From assembly GCA_016705575.1 (NCBI GenBank), contig JADIXX010000008.1:124001-188000 (forward strand): DNA of 64,000 nucleotides. Direction: 5' to 3'. The position numbers and the translations under genes are program-made. Below are positions 24,365 through 33,357 of the stretch, piece after piece. The DNA comes from Candidatus Aalborgicola defluviihabitans (GTDB lineage Bacteria > Pseudomonadota > Gammaproteobacteria > Burkholderiales > Burkholderiaceae_C). How positions within the stretch are numbered: position 1 is the stretch's first letter; the number at the start of each line of letters is the position of its first letter. Under the pieces are notes generated by a model, which worked only from the letters and a program-made list of their open reading frames with translations, did not search any database and was not told where the DNA came from.

Positions 24365-25206
24365 CGTGCAACTCCGAACTTCTGGTGGCCAACCCCTGCA
24401 TGGGCGCCAAAATCATCTTCCACACTGGTGGCCGGGTAATGGAAACGCACGGGTCCATCGATCTGGGCATTCACATATTGGTACACCAGCGGGTCCGTGC
24501 TGTGCAGCACATCCTGCGGCGTACCCTCGGATGCTACCTTGCCGTTAGCCAAAATGATGACGTGGTCGGCAATGGTGAAGGTTTGCTCCAGTTCGTGCGA
24601 CACAAAAATGCTGGTCAGGCCCATGGTGTCGTTTAACTGCCGCACCAGCCGTGCGGAGGTTCCCACAGAAATTGGGTCAATGCCGGTGAACGGCTCGTCG
24701 TACATCACCAATTCGGGGTCCAGTGCGATGGCGCGGGCCAGGGCCACCCGGCGGGCCATGCCACCCGACAGGGCGCTGGGCATCATGTCGCGCGCACCAC
24801 GAAGGCCCACGGCGTTGAGCTTCATCAGCACGATGTCGTGAATCATTTCAGGCGACAGATCGGTGTGCTCGCGCAGGGGGAAAGACACGTTGTCGTACAC
24901 ACTCATGTCGGCGAACAAGGCACCAAACTGGTAGAGCATGCCCATGCGCCGTCGGGCGGCGTACATCTGGGTCTGGTCCATGCGGGTGACGTCTTGACCA
25001 TCAAACAGCACTTGGCCGGATTGGGCCCGGATTTGGCCGCCAATCAACCGCAAGATCGTGGTTTTACCTCCACCCGAAGCACCCATCAGTGCAGTAACCT
25101 TGCCACGCGGCACGGACAGAGACAAATCATTCAGGATGACGCGTTCGCCGTAACCAAAGGTCACGTTGCACAGTTCTACCAGCGAGGATGAAGGGGTTGG
25201 GGCCAT
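24361..25206 (-). CDS. mlaF: Phospholipid transporter ATPase MlaF
   Basis: MlaF powers the MlaFEDB phospholipid transporter. From the ATG at 25206 (MAPTPSSSLVEL) it has 281 residues with Walker A GASGGGKTT, signature LSGGMARR, Walker B LVMYDEPFTGID and SHELEQTF after it. The ATG lies in the T-tract of the terminator hairpin that follows gltD, and I see no Shine-Dalgarno sequence; a TTG at 25215 inside the hairpin is the only upstream option. It is the first gene of mlaFEDACB. Confidence 0.94.
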   Translation of the reverse strand: MAPTPSSSLVELCNVTFGYGERVILNDLSLSVPRGKVTALMGASGGGKTTILRLIGGQIRAQSGQVLFDGQDVTRMDQTQMYAARRRMGMLYQFGALFADMSVYDNVSFPLREHTDLSPEMIHDIVLMKLNAVGLRGARDMMPSALSGGMARRVALARAIALDPELVMYDEPFTGIDPISVGTSARLVRQLNDTMGLTSIFVSHELEQTFTIADHVIILANGKVASEGTPQDVLHSTDPLVYQYVNAQIDGPVRFHYPATSVEDDFGAHAGVGHQKFGVAR

Positions 25207-25236
25207 AAAAAACAAAAGCCGGGCAATTTCCGGCTT
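25204..25236 (-). terminator. Intrinsic terminator after gltBD
   Basis: On the minus strand a 7-bp stem AAGCCGG (25236-25230) and CCGGCTT (25222-25216) encloses a 7-nt loop and is followed by TTGTTTTTTATGG. It is a classical rho-independent terminator for gltBD. Its T-tract runs directly into the ATG of mlaF. Confidence 0.8.
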
Positions 25237-25277
25237 CTGAATGATAAGGGATTAAGGTAAACCCTGTATTAGGCCAT

Positions 25278-26753
25278 TCACCGCGGCAAAACGCTGCTTC
25301 CCATCAAAAATTCATCCACCGAACGCGCGGCCTGGCGACCTTCGCGAATGGCCCAGACCACCAGGCTCTGGCCACGGCGTATGTCCCCGGCGGCAAACAC
25401 CTTGGGTACGTTGGTGGCATAGCCACCGGTGAAGTCCGTTGTGGCCTTGGCGTTGCCGCGCGTGTCCTTGTCCACGCCAAAGCCATCCAAAATGGTGGCT
25501 ACCGGGTTGGTAAAGCCCATTGCCAGTAGCACCAGATCGGCCTTGAGCACTTTCTCGGAACCGGCAACCTCGACAATTTTTCCATCTTTCCACTCCACCT
25601 GAACGGTCTTCAGACCGGAGACCTTGCCCTTATCCCCGGTGAATTCCTTGGTGGAAATGGCAAACACGCGCTCGCAACCTTCTTCGTGGCTGGAACTGGT
25701 GCGCAGTTTGAGCGGCCAGTATGGCCAGGTCATGGGCCGGTTTTCTTCTTCAGGCGGCTGGGGCATCACCTCGAACTGGGTCACGCTGGCCGCACCGTGG
25801 CGGTTGCTGGTGCCCACACAGTCGCTGCCGGTATCACCGCCACCGATGACGATGACGTGTTTGCCGTCTGCCTTCAGCTGGCCCTTGATCTTGTCGCCCG
25901 CGTTAACCTTGTTTTGCTGGGGCAAAAACTCCATCGCAAAGTGGATGCCGTCCAGGTCACGCCCCGGCACGGGCAGGTCTCGCGACTGCTCAGAACCACC
26001 CGTCAGCAGCACCGCATCAAAGTCTTTCTGCAATTGGGCCGGCGTGATGGTCTCCTTGGCCCAGTTGGTGACCTTGGAGGCTGCACCGGTCTTGGGCATT
26101 TCACCCACCAAGACGCCGGTGCGGATGGTGACGCCTTCTTTGACCAATTGGTCCACCCGGCGGTCAATGTGCGACTTCTCCATCTTGAAATCGGGGATGC
26201 CATAGCGCAACAGACCACCCACGCGGTCGTTCTTCTCGAACAGCGTCACGGTATGGCCGACGCGGGCCAGCTGCTGGGCAGCCGCCATGCCGGCTGGACC
26301 GGAGCCCACGACGGCAACGGTCTTGCCCGTCTTGACCTTGGCCGGTTGGGCTAGTACCCAGCCCTCGGCCCAAGCGCGGTCGATGATGGCGTGCTCAATG
26401 GACTTGATACCCACGGCGTCGTCATTCACGTTGAGCACGCAAGCGGCCTCGCACGGCGCCGGGCAGATGCGGCCCGTGAACTCGGGGAAGTTGTTGGTGC
26501 TATGCAGCGTGTCGATGGCGGCTTTCCAGTCGTTGCGGTACACCATATCGTTGAAGTCTGGAATGATGTTGTTGACCGGGCAGCCGCTGTTGCAGAACGG
26601 CGTGCCGCAGTCCATGCAGCGTGCCGCCTGCTTGTGGGCCTGAGCGTCGTCAATGCCGATGACAAACTCTTTGTAGTTTTTCAGGCGCTCGGTAACGGGC
26701 TTGTAGCCTTCTTCGATGCGCTCGTACTCCATGAATCCTGTGATTTTTCCCAT
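25278..26753 (-). CDS. gltD: Glutamate synthase (NADPH) small subunit
   Basis: GltD takes electrons from NADPH through FAD and iron-sulfur clusters to the large subunit. From ATG 26753 (MGKITGFMEYER) it has 491 residues. Two N-terminal Cys clusters are visible (CMDCGTPFCNSGCP and CPAPCEAAC), then the FAD-binding VGSGPAGMAAAQQLA and the NADPH site VIGGGDTGSDCVGT. A C-terminal FAD region has FAAGDIRRGQSLVVWAI. It lies 13 nt after gltB and ends before a strong terminator. Confidence 0.97.
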   Translation of the reverse strand: MGKITGFMEYERIEEGYKPVTERLKNYKEFVIGIDDAQAHKQAARCMDCGTPFCNSGCPVNNIIPDFNDMVYRNDWKAAIDTLHSTNNFPEFTGRICPAPCEAACVLNVNDDAVGIKSIEHAIIDRAWAEGWVLAQPAKVKTGKTVAVVGSGPAGMAAAQQLARVGHTVTLFEKNDRVGGLLRYGIPDFKMEKSHIDRRVDQLVKEGVTIRTGVLVGEMPKTGAASKVTNWAKETITPAQLQKDFDAVLLTGGSEQSRDLPVPGRDLDGIHFAMEFLPQQNKVNAGDKIKGQLKADGKHVIVIGGGDTGSDCVGTSNRHGAASVTQFEVMPQPPEEENRPMTWPYWPLKLRTSSSHEEGCERVFAISTKEFTGDKGKVSGLKTVQVEWKDGKIVEVAGSEKVLKADLVLLAMGFTNPVATILDGFGVDKDTRGNAKATTDFTGGYATNVPKVFAAGDIRRGQSLVVWAIREGRQAARSVDEFLMGSSVLPR

Positions 26754-26766
26754 GACGTGTCCCTTC

Positions 26767-29700
26767 TTACTTGGCTGCAATTGCTACTGTTTTGGTAGCG
26801 GCTTGCGTAGATTTGACGAGGGCTACTGCCGTTTTTTTCATATGCATTTCGCCCAGAGCACGCTTGTACTCGTTGGGGAACACCTTGACGAACTTGGCCC
26901 GTGACACCTCCCAGTTGTCCAGCAGATCACGCGCGCGCTTGCTGCCGGTCCAGCGGTTGTGGGCCTCCAGCAACTTGCGCAGTTGCGCCTCGTCGGTCTG
27001 GCCCTGGTGCCAGATGGCTTTGTCCTGGCTGGCTTCCTGCTCAGCCGCGCTCAGCACTTTGTCCATGGACACCATGGCGGTGTTGCAACGCTTGGCAAAC
27101 TGGCCGTCTTCGTCGTACACGTAAGCAATGCCACCACTCATGCCGGCTGCAAAGTTGCGCCCTGTCTTGCCCAACACCGCCACGGTGCCACCGGTCATGT
27201 ATTCGCAACCATGGTCACCTGTGCCTTCGACCACGGCCGTGGCGCCCGACAGGCGCACGGCAAAGCGTTCGCCACCAACACCGCTGAAGAAGGCCTCACC
27301 GCTGGTGGCACCGTACATCACGGTGTTGCCCACGATGGTGTTGTTCACCGCCGCGCCACGGAAGTCAATACTGGGGCGCACCACAACACGACCGCCCGAC
27401 AAGCCCTTGCCGGTGTAGTCATTGGCGTCGCCGATGAGGTACAGGGTGATGCCCTTGCACAGGAACGCGCCAAACGATTGGCCACCGGTGCCCTCCAACT
27501 GGATATGGATGGTGTTGTCGGGCAAGCCTTGTGGGTGCACCTTGGTCACCGCGCCGGAGAGCATGGCGCCCACGGATCGATTGACGTTGCGCGCATGTTC
27601 CATGAACTGCACCTTTTCGCCCTTGTCAATGGCTGCGCGGCTCTTGGCAATCAGTACGTTGTCCAGTGCCTTTTCCAGGCCGTGCTCTTGTTCCAGCGTC
27701 TGGAAGCGGGGCACATCAGCGCTCACTTGGGGTTGGGCAAACAGGCGGCCAAAGTCCAGGCCGCTGGCCTTCCAGTGTTCAATGCCTTTGCGCATGTCCA
27801 GCAGGTCCGAGCGGCCAATCAGGTCATCAAACTTGCGGATGCCCAGCTGGGCCATGATCTGGCGCACTTCTTCGGCAATGAAGAAGAAGTAGTTGACCAC
27901 GTGCTCGGGCTTACCAGAGAACTTTGCGCGTAGCGTGGGGTCTTGTGTGGCCACGCCCACCGGGCAGGTATTGAGGTGGCACTTGCGCATCATGACGCAG
28001 CCTTCCACCACCAGCGGTGCGGTGGCAAAGCCGAACTCATCCGCACCCAAGAGCGCGCCAATGGCCACGTCACGTCCGGTCTTCATCTGGCCGTCAGCCT
28101 GCACGCGGATACGGCTGCGCAAGCGGTTCAAGACCAGGGTTTGCTGTGTTTCGGCCAGACCAATTTCCCACGGACTGCCGCAATGCTTGATGGACGACCA
28201 GGGCGAAGCACCCGTGCCACCGTCGTGCCCGGCAATCACCACATGGTCAGCCTTGCACTTGGCGACACCTGCAGCAATGGTGCCGACACCGATTTCGGCC
28301 ACCAGCTTGACGCTGATGCCGGAGTGCGGCGCCACATTTTTCAGGTCGTGGATCAACTGCGCCAAGTCTTCAATCGAATAGATATCGTGGTGCGGCGGAG
28401 GCGAGATCAAGCCCACACCGGGGACCGAATGGCGCAGGCGGCCGATGTACTCCGACACCTTGCCACCAGGCAACTGACCGCCTTCGCCAGGCTTGGCGCC
28501 CTGGGCCATCTTGATCTGGATCTGGTCGGCGCTGGACAGGTATTCGGCAGTCACGCCAAAACGACCCGAGGCGACCTGCTTGATGCGGCTACGCAGGCTG
28601 TCGCCGTCTTGCAGCGGCAGGTCTACTTCCACTACATCGTCACCAATGATGCTCTTGAGCGTATCGCCCTGCTTGATAGGAATACCTTTGAGTTCCTGGC
28701 GGTAGCGCGCGGGGTCTTCACCGCCCTCGCCCGTATTGCTCTTGCCCCCGATGCGGTTCATGGCCACGGCCAATGTGGCGTGGGCTTCGGTGGAGATGGA
28801 GCCCAGCGACATGGCGCCCGTGGCGAAGCGTTTGACAATTTCCTTTGCGCTCTCAACCTCGTCTACGGGAATGGCCTTGGCCGGGTCGATCTTGAACTCG
28901 AACAGGCCGCGCAGGGTCAGGTGGCGCTTGCTCTGGTCGTTGATGAGTTGGGCGTACTCCTTGTACGTGTTCCAGTTGTTGGCGCGCGTGCTGTGTTGCA
29001 GCTTGGCAATCACATCGGGCGTCCACATGTGCTCTTCGCCGCGTGTCCGCCAGGCATATTCGCCACCGGCATCCAGCGCGTTGGCCAGTACCGGATCGGC
29101 ACCAAAGGCGGCCTTGTGCATGCGGATGGCTTCTTCGGCAATCTCGAAAACGCCGATGCCTTCCACCCGGCTGGGGGTGCCGGTAAAGTATTTGCCCACG
29201 GTATCGCTGGACAGACCAATGGCCTCAAACAACTGCGCGCCGCAGTAGCTCATGTAGGTGGACACACCCATCTTGGACATGATCTTGGACAGGCCCTTGC
29301 CAACGGCCTTGACGTAGTTGTAGATGGCCTTGTCGGCACTCAAATCACCCGGCAGGTCTTGGTGAATATGGGCCAGGGTTTCCATGGCCAGATAGGGGTG
29401 CACAGCCTCGGCGCCGTAGCCGGCCAGCACGGCAAAGTGGTGTACCTCGCGGGCGGTTCCGGTTTCCACCACCAAGCCGGCGGTGGTGCGCAAGCCCTCG
29501 CGCACCAGGTGCTGGTGAATCGCGGAGAGCGCCAACAACGCGGGAATGGCCACCTGGGTCGCGCTGACGCAGCGGTCACTGATGATGAGGATGTTCTTGC
29601 CACCCTTGATGGCATCCACACTTTCGGCGCACAACGAAGCCAGTTTGGCTTCCACGCCTTCGCGACCCCAGGCCAGCGGGTAAGTGATGTCCAGCGTGTA

Positions 29701-31545
29701 ACTACGGAATTTGCCCTGCGTGTGCTTGTCGATGTCGCGCAACTTGGCCATGTCGGCAAAGTCCAGCACCGGCTGGCTCACCTCCATGCGCATGGGCGGG
29801 TTGACCTGGTTGATGTCCAGCAGGTTGGGCTTGGGGCCGATGAAGGACACCAGCGACATGACAATCGCTTCGCGGATGGGATCGATGGGCGGGTTGGTCA
29901 CTTGCGCGAACAACTGCTTGAAGTAGTTGTACAGCGGCTTGTTCTTGTCGGAGAGCACTGCCAGTGGACTGTCGTTACCCATGGAACCGATGGCTTCTTC
30001 GCCAGCAGTGGCCATGGGGGCAATCAGAAACTTCAGGTCTTCCTGGGTAAAGCCAAAGGCCTGCTGGCGGTCCAGCAAATCGGCACTGACGTGCTCCGTG
30101 CTGGTCGTTTGGGGTCCGTTTGCACCCACTGGCAACTCTTGTGGTGACTCTCCGGCAGTTAGCACCACCACATCGTCCAGACGGATGCGGAGATTCTCAA
30201 TCCATTGTTTGTAGGGCTTGCTGTTGGCCAAACCGGCTTTTAGTTCCTCGTCGTCAATCATGCGGCCCTGCTCCAGATCAATCAGGAACATCTTGCCGGG
30301 TTGCAGTCGCCATTTGCGCACGATTTTGTTCTCGGGCACGGGCAGCACGCCAGACTCGGAGCCCATGATGACCAGGTCATCGTCGGTGATGCAGTAGCGT
30401 GAGGGACGCAGGCCGTTGCGGTCCAGCGTGGCGCCAATCTGGCGGCCATCGGTGAACACGATTGAGGCCGGTCCGTCCCAGGGCTCCAGCATGGCGGCGT
30501 GGTATTCGTAGAAGGCCTTGCGGCGCTCGTCCATGGTGGTGTGCTGCTCCCACGGCTCGGGAATCATCATCATCACGGCCTGGCTTAAGGGGTAGCCCGC
30601 CATGGTCAACAATTCCAGGCAGTTGTCAAAAGTGGCAGTGTCGGACTGGCCGGGAAAACTGATGGGATAGAGTTTTTGCAGGTCGGCGCCGAGCACGGGG
30701 GACGACATCACGCCTTCGCGCGCCTTCATCCAGTTGTAGTTGCCCTTGACCGTGTTGATTTCACCGTTGTGCGCCACATAGCGGTAAGGGTGCGCCAAAG
30801 GCCATTCGGGGAAGGTGTTGGTAGAGAAGCGCTGGTGCACCAGGCCCAGTGCCGAGGTGCAACGCGCGTCTTCCAGATCGCGGAAGTAAATGCCAACTTG
30901 ATCAGCCAGCAGCAGGCCTTTGTAGATCACGGTGCGGCTGCTCATGCTGGGCACGTAGTACTCTTTGCTGTGCTTGAGCTTCAGGGCCTGGATGTGGGCA
31001 CTGGCGGTCTTGCGAATGACGTACAGCTTGCGCTCCAGCGCGTCTTGCACGATCACGTCCTGACCACGGCCAATAAACACCTGGCGCTGGATAGGCTCCT
31101 TGGCGCGCACGGTGGGCGACATGGGCATGTCGCGGTTGACTGGCACATCGCGCCAACCCAGCAACACTTGCCCTTCGGCCTTGATGGCGCGTTCCATCTC
31201 TTGTTCGCACGCCAAACGGGACGCATGCTCTTTGGGCAGGAAGATCATGCCCACGCCGTATTCACCGGGCGGTGGCAGTGTCACGCCTTGGGCCGCCATT
31301 TCTTCACGGTAGAGCGCATCGGGTAACTGGATCAGGATGCCGGCGCCGTCGCCCATCAGCTTGTCAGCGCCCACAGCGCCCCGGTGGTCCAGGTTTTCCA
31401 GAATCTTCAGCGCGTTCTTGACAATGTCATGCGACTTGGTGCCCTTGATGTGGGCGACGAAGCCCACGCCACAGGCATCGTGCTCGTTGGCTGTGGAATA
31501 CAAACCGTTTTGCTGAAGGTGCTGGATCTCGGCTGCCGTAGTCAT
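26767..31545 (-). CDS. gltB: Glutamate synthase (NADPH) large subunit
   Basis: GltB makes two glutamates from glutamine and 2-oxoglutarate in ammonia assimilation. The 1592-residue protein starts with a 24-residue propeptide; Cys25 (ACGVGFVAHI) would become the N-terminal glutaminase nucleophile after cleavage. Later come the FMN/2-oxoglutarate barrel with GEGGEDPARY, PGEGGQLPGGKV and GHDGGTGASPWSSIKH, the 3Fe-4S motif CHLNTCPVGVATQDP, and the C-terminal beta-helix rich in glycine. AGGAG precedes ATG 31545. The last 20 or so residues (ALVKSTQAATKTVAIAAK) are encoded by repeat A3 and adjoining bases and are not part of the family core. Confidence 0.97.
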   Translation of the reverse strand: MTTAAEIQHLQQNGLYSTANEHDACGVGFVAHIKGTKSHDIVKNALKILENLDHRGAVGADKLMGDGAGILIQLPDALYREEMAAQGVTLPPPGEYGVGMIFLPKEHASRLACEQEMERAIKAEGQVLLGWRDVPVNRDMPMSPTVRAKEPIQRQVFIGRGQDVIVQDALERKLYVIRKTASAHIQALKLKHSKEYYVPSMSSRTVIYKGLLLADQVGIYFRDLEDARCTSALGLVHQRFSTNTFPEWPLAHPYRYVAHNGEINTVKGNYNWMKAREGVMSSPVLGADLQKLYPISFPGQSDTATFDNCLELLTMAGYPLSQAVMMMIPEPWEQHTTMDERRKAFYEYHAAMLEPWDGPASIVFTDGRQIGATLDRNGLRPSRYCITDDDLVIMGSESGVLPVPENKIVRKWRLQPGKMFLIDLEQGRMIDDEELKAGLANSKPYKQWIENLRIRLDDVVVLTAGESPQELPVGANGPQTTSTEHVSADLLDRQQAFGFTQEDLKFLIAPMATAGEEAIGSMGNDSPLAVLSDKNKPLYNYFKQLFAQVTNPPIDPIREAIVMSLVSFIGPKPNLLDINQVNPPMRMEVSQPVLDFADMAKLRDIDKHTQGKFRSYTLDITYPLAWGREGVEAKLASLCAESVDAIKGGKNILIISDRCVSATQVAIPALLALSAIHQHLVREGLRTTAGLVVETGTAREVHHFAVLAGYGAEAVHPYLAMETLAHIHQDLPGDLSADKAIYNYVKAVGKGLSKIMSKMGVSTYMSYCGAQLFEAIGLSSDTVGKYFTGTPSRVEGIGVFEIAEEAIRMHKAAFGADPVLANALDAGGEYAWRTRGEEHMWTPDVIAKLQHSTRANNWNTYKEYAQLINDQSKRHLTLRGLFEFKIDPAKAIPVDEVESAKEIVKRFATGAMSLGSISTEAHATLAVAMNRIGGKSNTGEGGEDPARYRQELKGIPIKQGDTLKSIIGDDVVEVDLPLQDGDSLRSRIKQVASGRFGVTAEYLSSADQIQIKMAQGAKPGEGGQLPGGKVSEYIGRLRHSVPGVGLISPPPHHDIYSIEDLAQLIHDLKNVAPHSGISVKLVAEIGVGTIAAGVAKCKADHVVIAGHDGGTGASPWSSIKHCGSPWEIGLAETQQTLVLNRLRSRIRVQADGQMKTGRDVAIGALLGADEFGFATAPLVVEGCVMMRKCHLNTCPVGVATQDPTLRAKFSGKPEHVVNYFFFIAEEVRQIMAQLGIRKFDDLIGRSDLLDMRKGIEHWKASGLDFGRLFAQPQVSADVPRFQTLEQEHGLEKALDNVLIAKSRAAIDKGEKVQFMEHARNVNRSVGAMLSGAVTKVHPQGLPDNTIHIQLEGTGGQSFGAFLCKGITLYLIGDANDYTGKGLSGGRVVVRPSIDFRGAAVNNTIVGNTVMYGATSGEAFFSGVGGERFAVRLSGATAVVEGTGDHGCEYMTGGTVAVLGKTGRNFAAGMSGGIAYVYDEDGQFAKRCNTAMVSMDKVLSAAEQEASQDKAIWHQGQTDEAQLRKLLEAHNRWTGSKRARDLLDNWEVSRAKFVKVFPNEYKRALGEMHMKKTAVALVKSTQAATKTVAIAAK
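26783..26838 (+). repeat. Dispersed repeat family A, copy A3 (inside the gltB 3' end)
   Basis: This reads GCTACTGTTTTGGTAGCGGC, TTGCGTAGATT, then the core TGACGAGGGCTACTG and a T-run. It lies antisense inside gltB and encodes most of the final residues of the protein before a stop codon 14 bases beyond it. Confidence 0.8.
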
Positions 31546-31616
31546 GGCGCTCTCCTGAAAATGACAATGGACACGAAGAATACTGCAACGCAACAAAAAA
31601 GCCAACCGGAATAATC

Positions 31617-31676
31617 GGGGTCAGATTCCAATTAAGCCAATTGATCTGCACGAATATTTAAATTGGGGACGGATTA
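31617..31676. repeat. REP-like remnants flanking the RAYT gene
   Basis: GGGGTCAGATTCCAATTAAG (31617-31636) and AATTGGGGACGGATTAAATT (31661-31680) are short imperfect repeats of the kind often seen beside RAYT genes. GGGTCAGA also bounds the palindrome at 55081-55118. They lie downstream of the RAYT gene, in the 165-bp gap before gltB, which holds no gene. Confidence 0.5.
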
Positions 31677-31710
31677 AATTCAATAGCAATATAGCGAATA
31701 TGGACGTGGG

Positions 31711-32424
31711 CTAGAACCCTATTCTGATCTCGATGATTTGCCTGAAATCGGTCGTCCTGCTACGCTTTTGCTGACGCGCCGCGTTGTCATGTTTTTGCAA
31801 ATTTTTTACAAATTCTGGCTCACCCAAGGCCCAGCCACGCAAAGCCGAGTCGGTCAGGGCTTGTTGTTGCCCTGCATTGACGCCTGCCTGAACCAGTTCG
31901 GCATAGGCAGCTTCCCGGGCAAATGGGGTGTTGCCCAATGCCCAGACCAGTGGGTGCGGGGTGAGCAGTTTGTCGGTACGCAAACCGATGTAGTGGGCGT
32001 GGCTGGACCAGGTGTATTCCCGCGCCTGGGCGACCATGCCCGCACGCACCGGGTTGAGGTCGATGTAGACCATGCAGGCCAGCAGGTAGCGTTCGGTCTG
32101 GATCAGGGTGGACTTGTAGCGACCCTCCCACAGGGTGCCGCTGCGCTTTTGGCTGTCGTTGAAATAGCGCACATAACGCCGCCCCACCGCCTGCATCATC
32201 AGCGGCAAGCCATCTGCCGTTTGCGGCGTAGCCAGCAGGTGAAAATGGTTGTCCATCAGCACATAGGCATGGATGGCAACGTTGAATTTGCGCGCGTTTT
32301 CCTCCAGCAGATCGAGCATCAATTGCCGGTCTGCCGCTGTGGCAAAAATGGGCTGGCGGTTATTGCCCCGCTGGATGATGTGGTGGGGATGACCCGGCAG
32401 TGTCAGGCGGGCTAGACGGGCCAT
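31711..32424 (-). CDS. REP-associated tyrosine transposase (RAYT, Y1/HUH family)
   Basis: RAYTs are single-copy, domesticated relatives of IS200/IS605 transposases that cut single-stranded REP hairpins. The 237-residue protein has the N-terminal family signature GHPHHIIQRGNNRQPIF, the HUH metal motif His60-Phe-His62 (MDNHFHLL), SGTLWEGRYKS, and MVYIDLNPVRAGMV with candidate catalytic Tyr120. A basic C-terminal tail follows. It stands alone between gltB and a methyltransferase gene, without terminal inverted repeats of an insertion sequence. Confidence 0.92.
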   Translation of the reverse strand: MARLARLTLPGHPHHIIQRGNNRQPIFATAADRQLMLDLLEENARKFNVAIHAYVLMDNHFHLLATPQTADGLPLMMQAVGRRYVRYFNDSQKRSGTLWEGRYKSTLIQTERYLLACMVYIDLNPVRAGMVAQAREYTWSSHAHYIGLRTDKLLTPHPLVWALGNTPFAREAAYAELVQAGVNAGQQQALTDSALRGWALGEPEFVKNLQKHDNAARQQKRSRTTDFRQIIEIRIGF

Positions 32425-32454
32425 GGGATCGGATGCCTATCCTGTGCCGGGAGG

Positions 32455-33357
32455 TTACGCCGTGGGGGCAGGCTGCAGCTCAGGCTCTGCGGCCGGCGCC
32501 ATCGCATAGCGTGTGGCCAACAGCGCCGTCAGGCCAAATTCCTGCAGCAGGGCATGCAACCGCTGCACCGCCGCGCGGTTGGGCTTGCCGGTGCGCTTGG
32601 CGATGATGAGCTCGTTCTTCATGCTGTGCTCCCAACCCACCAGCTCGGTCACGGTGACCTGGTAGCCACAGGACTCCAGGTACAGGCAGCGCAACACGTT
32701 GGTAATCTGGCTACCCATCTCGCGCGTGTGCAACGGGTGGCGCCACAGTTCGGCCAACGGCGTGCGCCGCAAGGACAGCGCCTTGTTGGCATTGAGGCTG
32801 CGGGCGATTTCGGCCTGGCAGCAGGGCACCAGCACCAGGTAGCGTGCCTGCTTCTTGAGACCAAAATCAATGGCGTCGTCGGTGGCGGTGTCGCAGGCGT
32901 GCAGGGCAGTCACCACGTCTATCTGATCAGGCAAGTCGCTGGACTGTGTGGATTCAGCCACGCTCACGTTCAAGAATGCCATGCGCTCAAAACCCAGTCG
33001 TGTTGCCAGTTCACGTGACTTTTGCACCAGTTCTGGGCGGGTCTCGATGCCGTAGATATGACCGCCAGTGCGCGACTTGAAAAACAGGTCATAAATGATA
33101 AAACCCAGATACGACTTGCCTGCGCCATGGTCGGCCAACGTGGCGCCCTCGCCGCCTTGCGGTAGCTCCAGCAACAACTTCTCGATGAACTGGTACAGGT
33201 GGTAAACCTGCTTGAGCTTACGCCGTGAGTCTTGATTAAGCTTGCCTTCGCGGGTGAGGATGTGCAGTTCTTTGAGCAGCTCCACGCTCTGGCCCGGGCG
33301 CACTTCATCGGCCAGTGGGTTGACGGGTGCCGTTGTGCGGGCCTTGTGTTGCTTCAT
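32455..33357 (-). CDS. Class I SAM-dependent methyltransferase (Methyltransf_32-like)
   Basis: The 300-residue protein has a helical N terminus with KLKQVYHLYQFIEKLL. The SAM-binding motif I is unusual, LADHGAGKSYLGFIIYDLF, followed by YGIETRPELVQKS (motif II), DVVTALHACDTATDDAI (motif IV) and LVPCCQAE. The GAGKSYLGF and HACDTATD signatures match the Methyltransf_32 group (GSTCD/METTL25-like), whose substrates are mostly unknown. ATG 33357 overlaps the DUF1415 stop (ATGA). Confidence 0.85.
   Translation of the reverse strand: MKQHKARTTAPVNPLADEVRPGQSVELLKELHILTREGKLNQDSRRKLKQVYHLYQFIEKLLLELPQGGEGATLADHGAGKSYLGFIIYDLFFKSRTGGHIYGIETRPELVQKSRELATRLGFERMAFLNVSVAESTQSSDLPDQIDVVTALHACDTATDDAIDFGLKKQARYLVLVPCCQAEIARSLNANKALSLRRTPLAELWRHPLHTREMGSQITNVLRCLYLESCGYQVTVTELVGWEHSMKNELIIAKRTGKPNRAAVQRLHALLQEFGLTALLATRYAMAPAAEPELQPAPTA

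Noticed and set aside
27943..30147. A 734-codon plus-strand open frame opposite gltB
   Set aside because: It mirrors the gltB frame in GC-rich DNA, is full of His, Gly and Val, and matches no protein family; gltB itself is unambiguous.
31546..32454. Insertion sequence of the IS200/IS605 type
   Set aside because: The transposase has RAYT rather than IS200 features, and there are no subterminal hairpins defining element ends or a tnpB partner.
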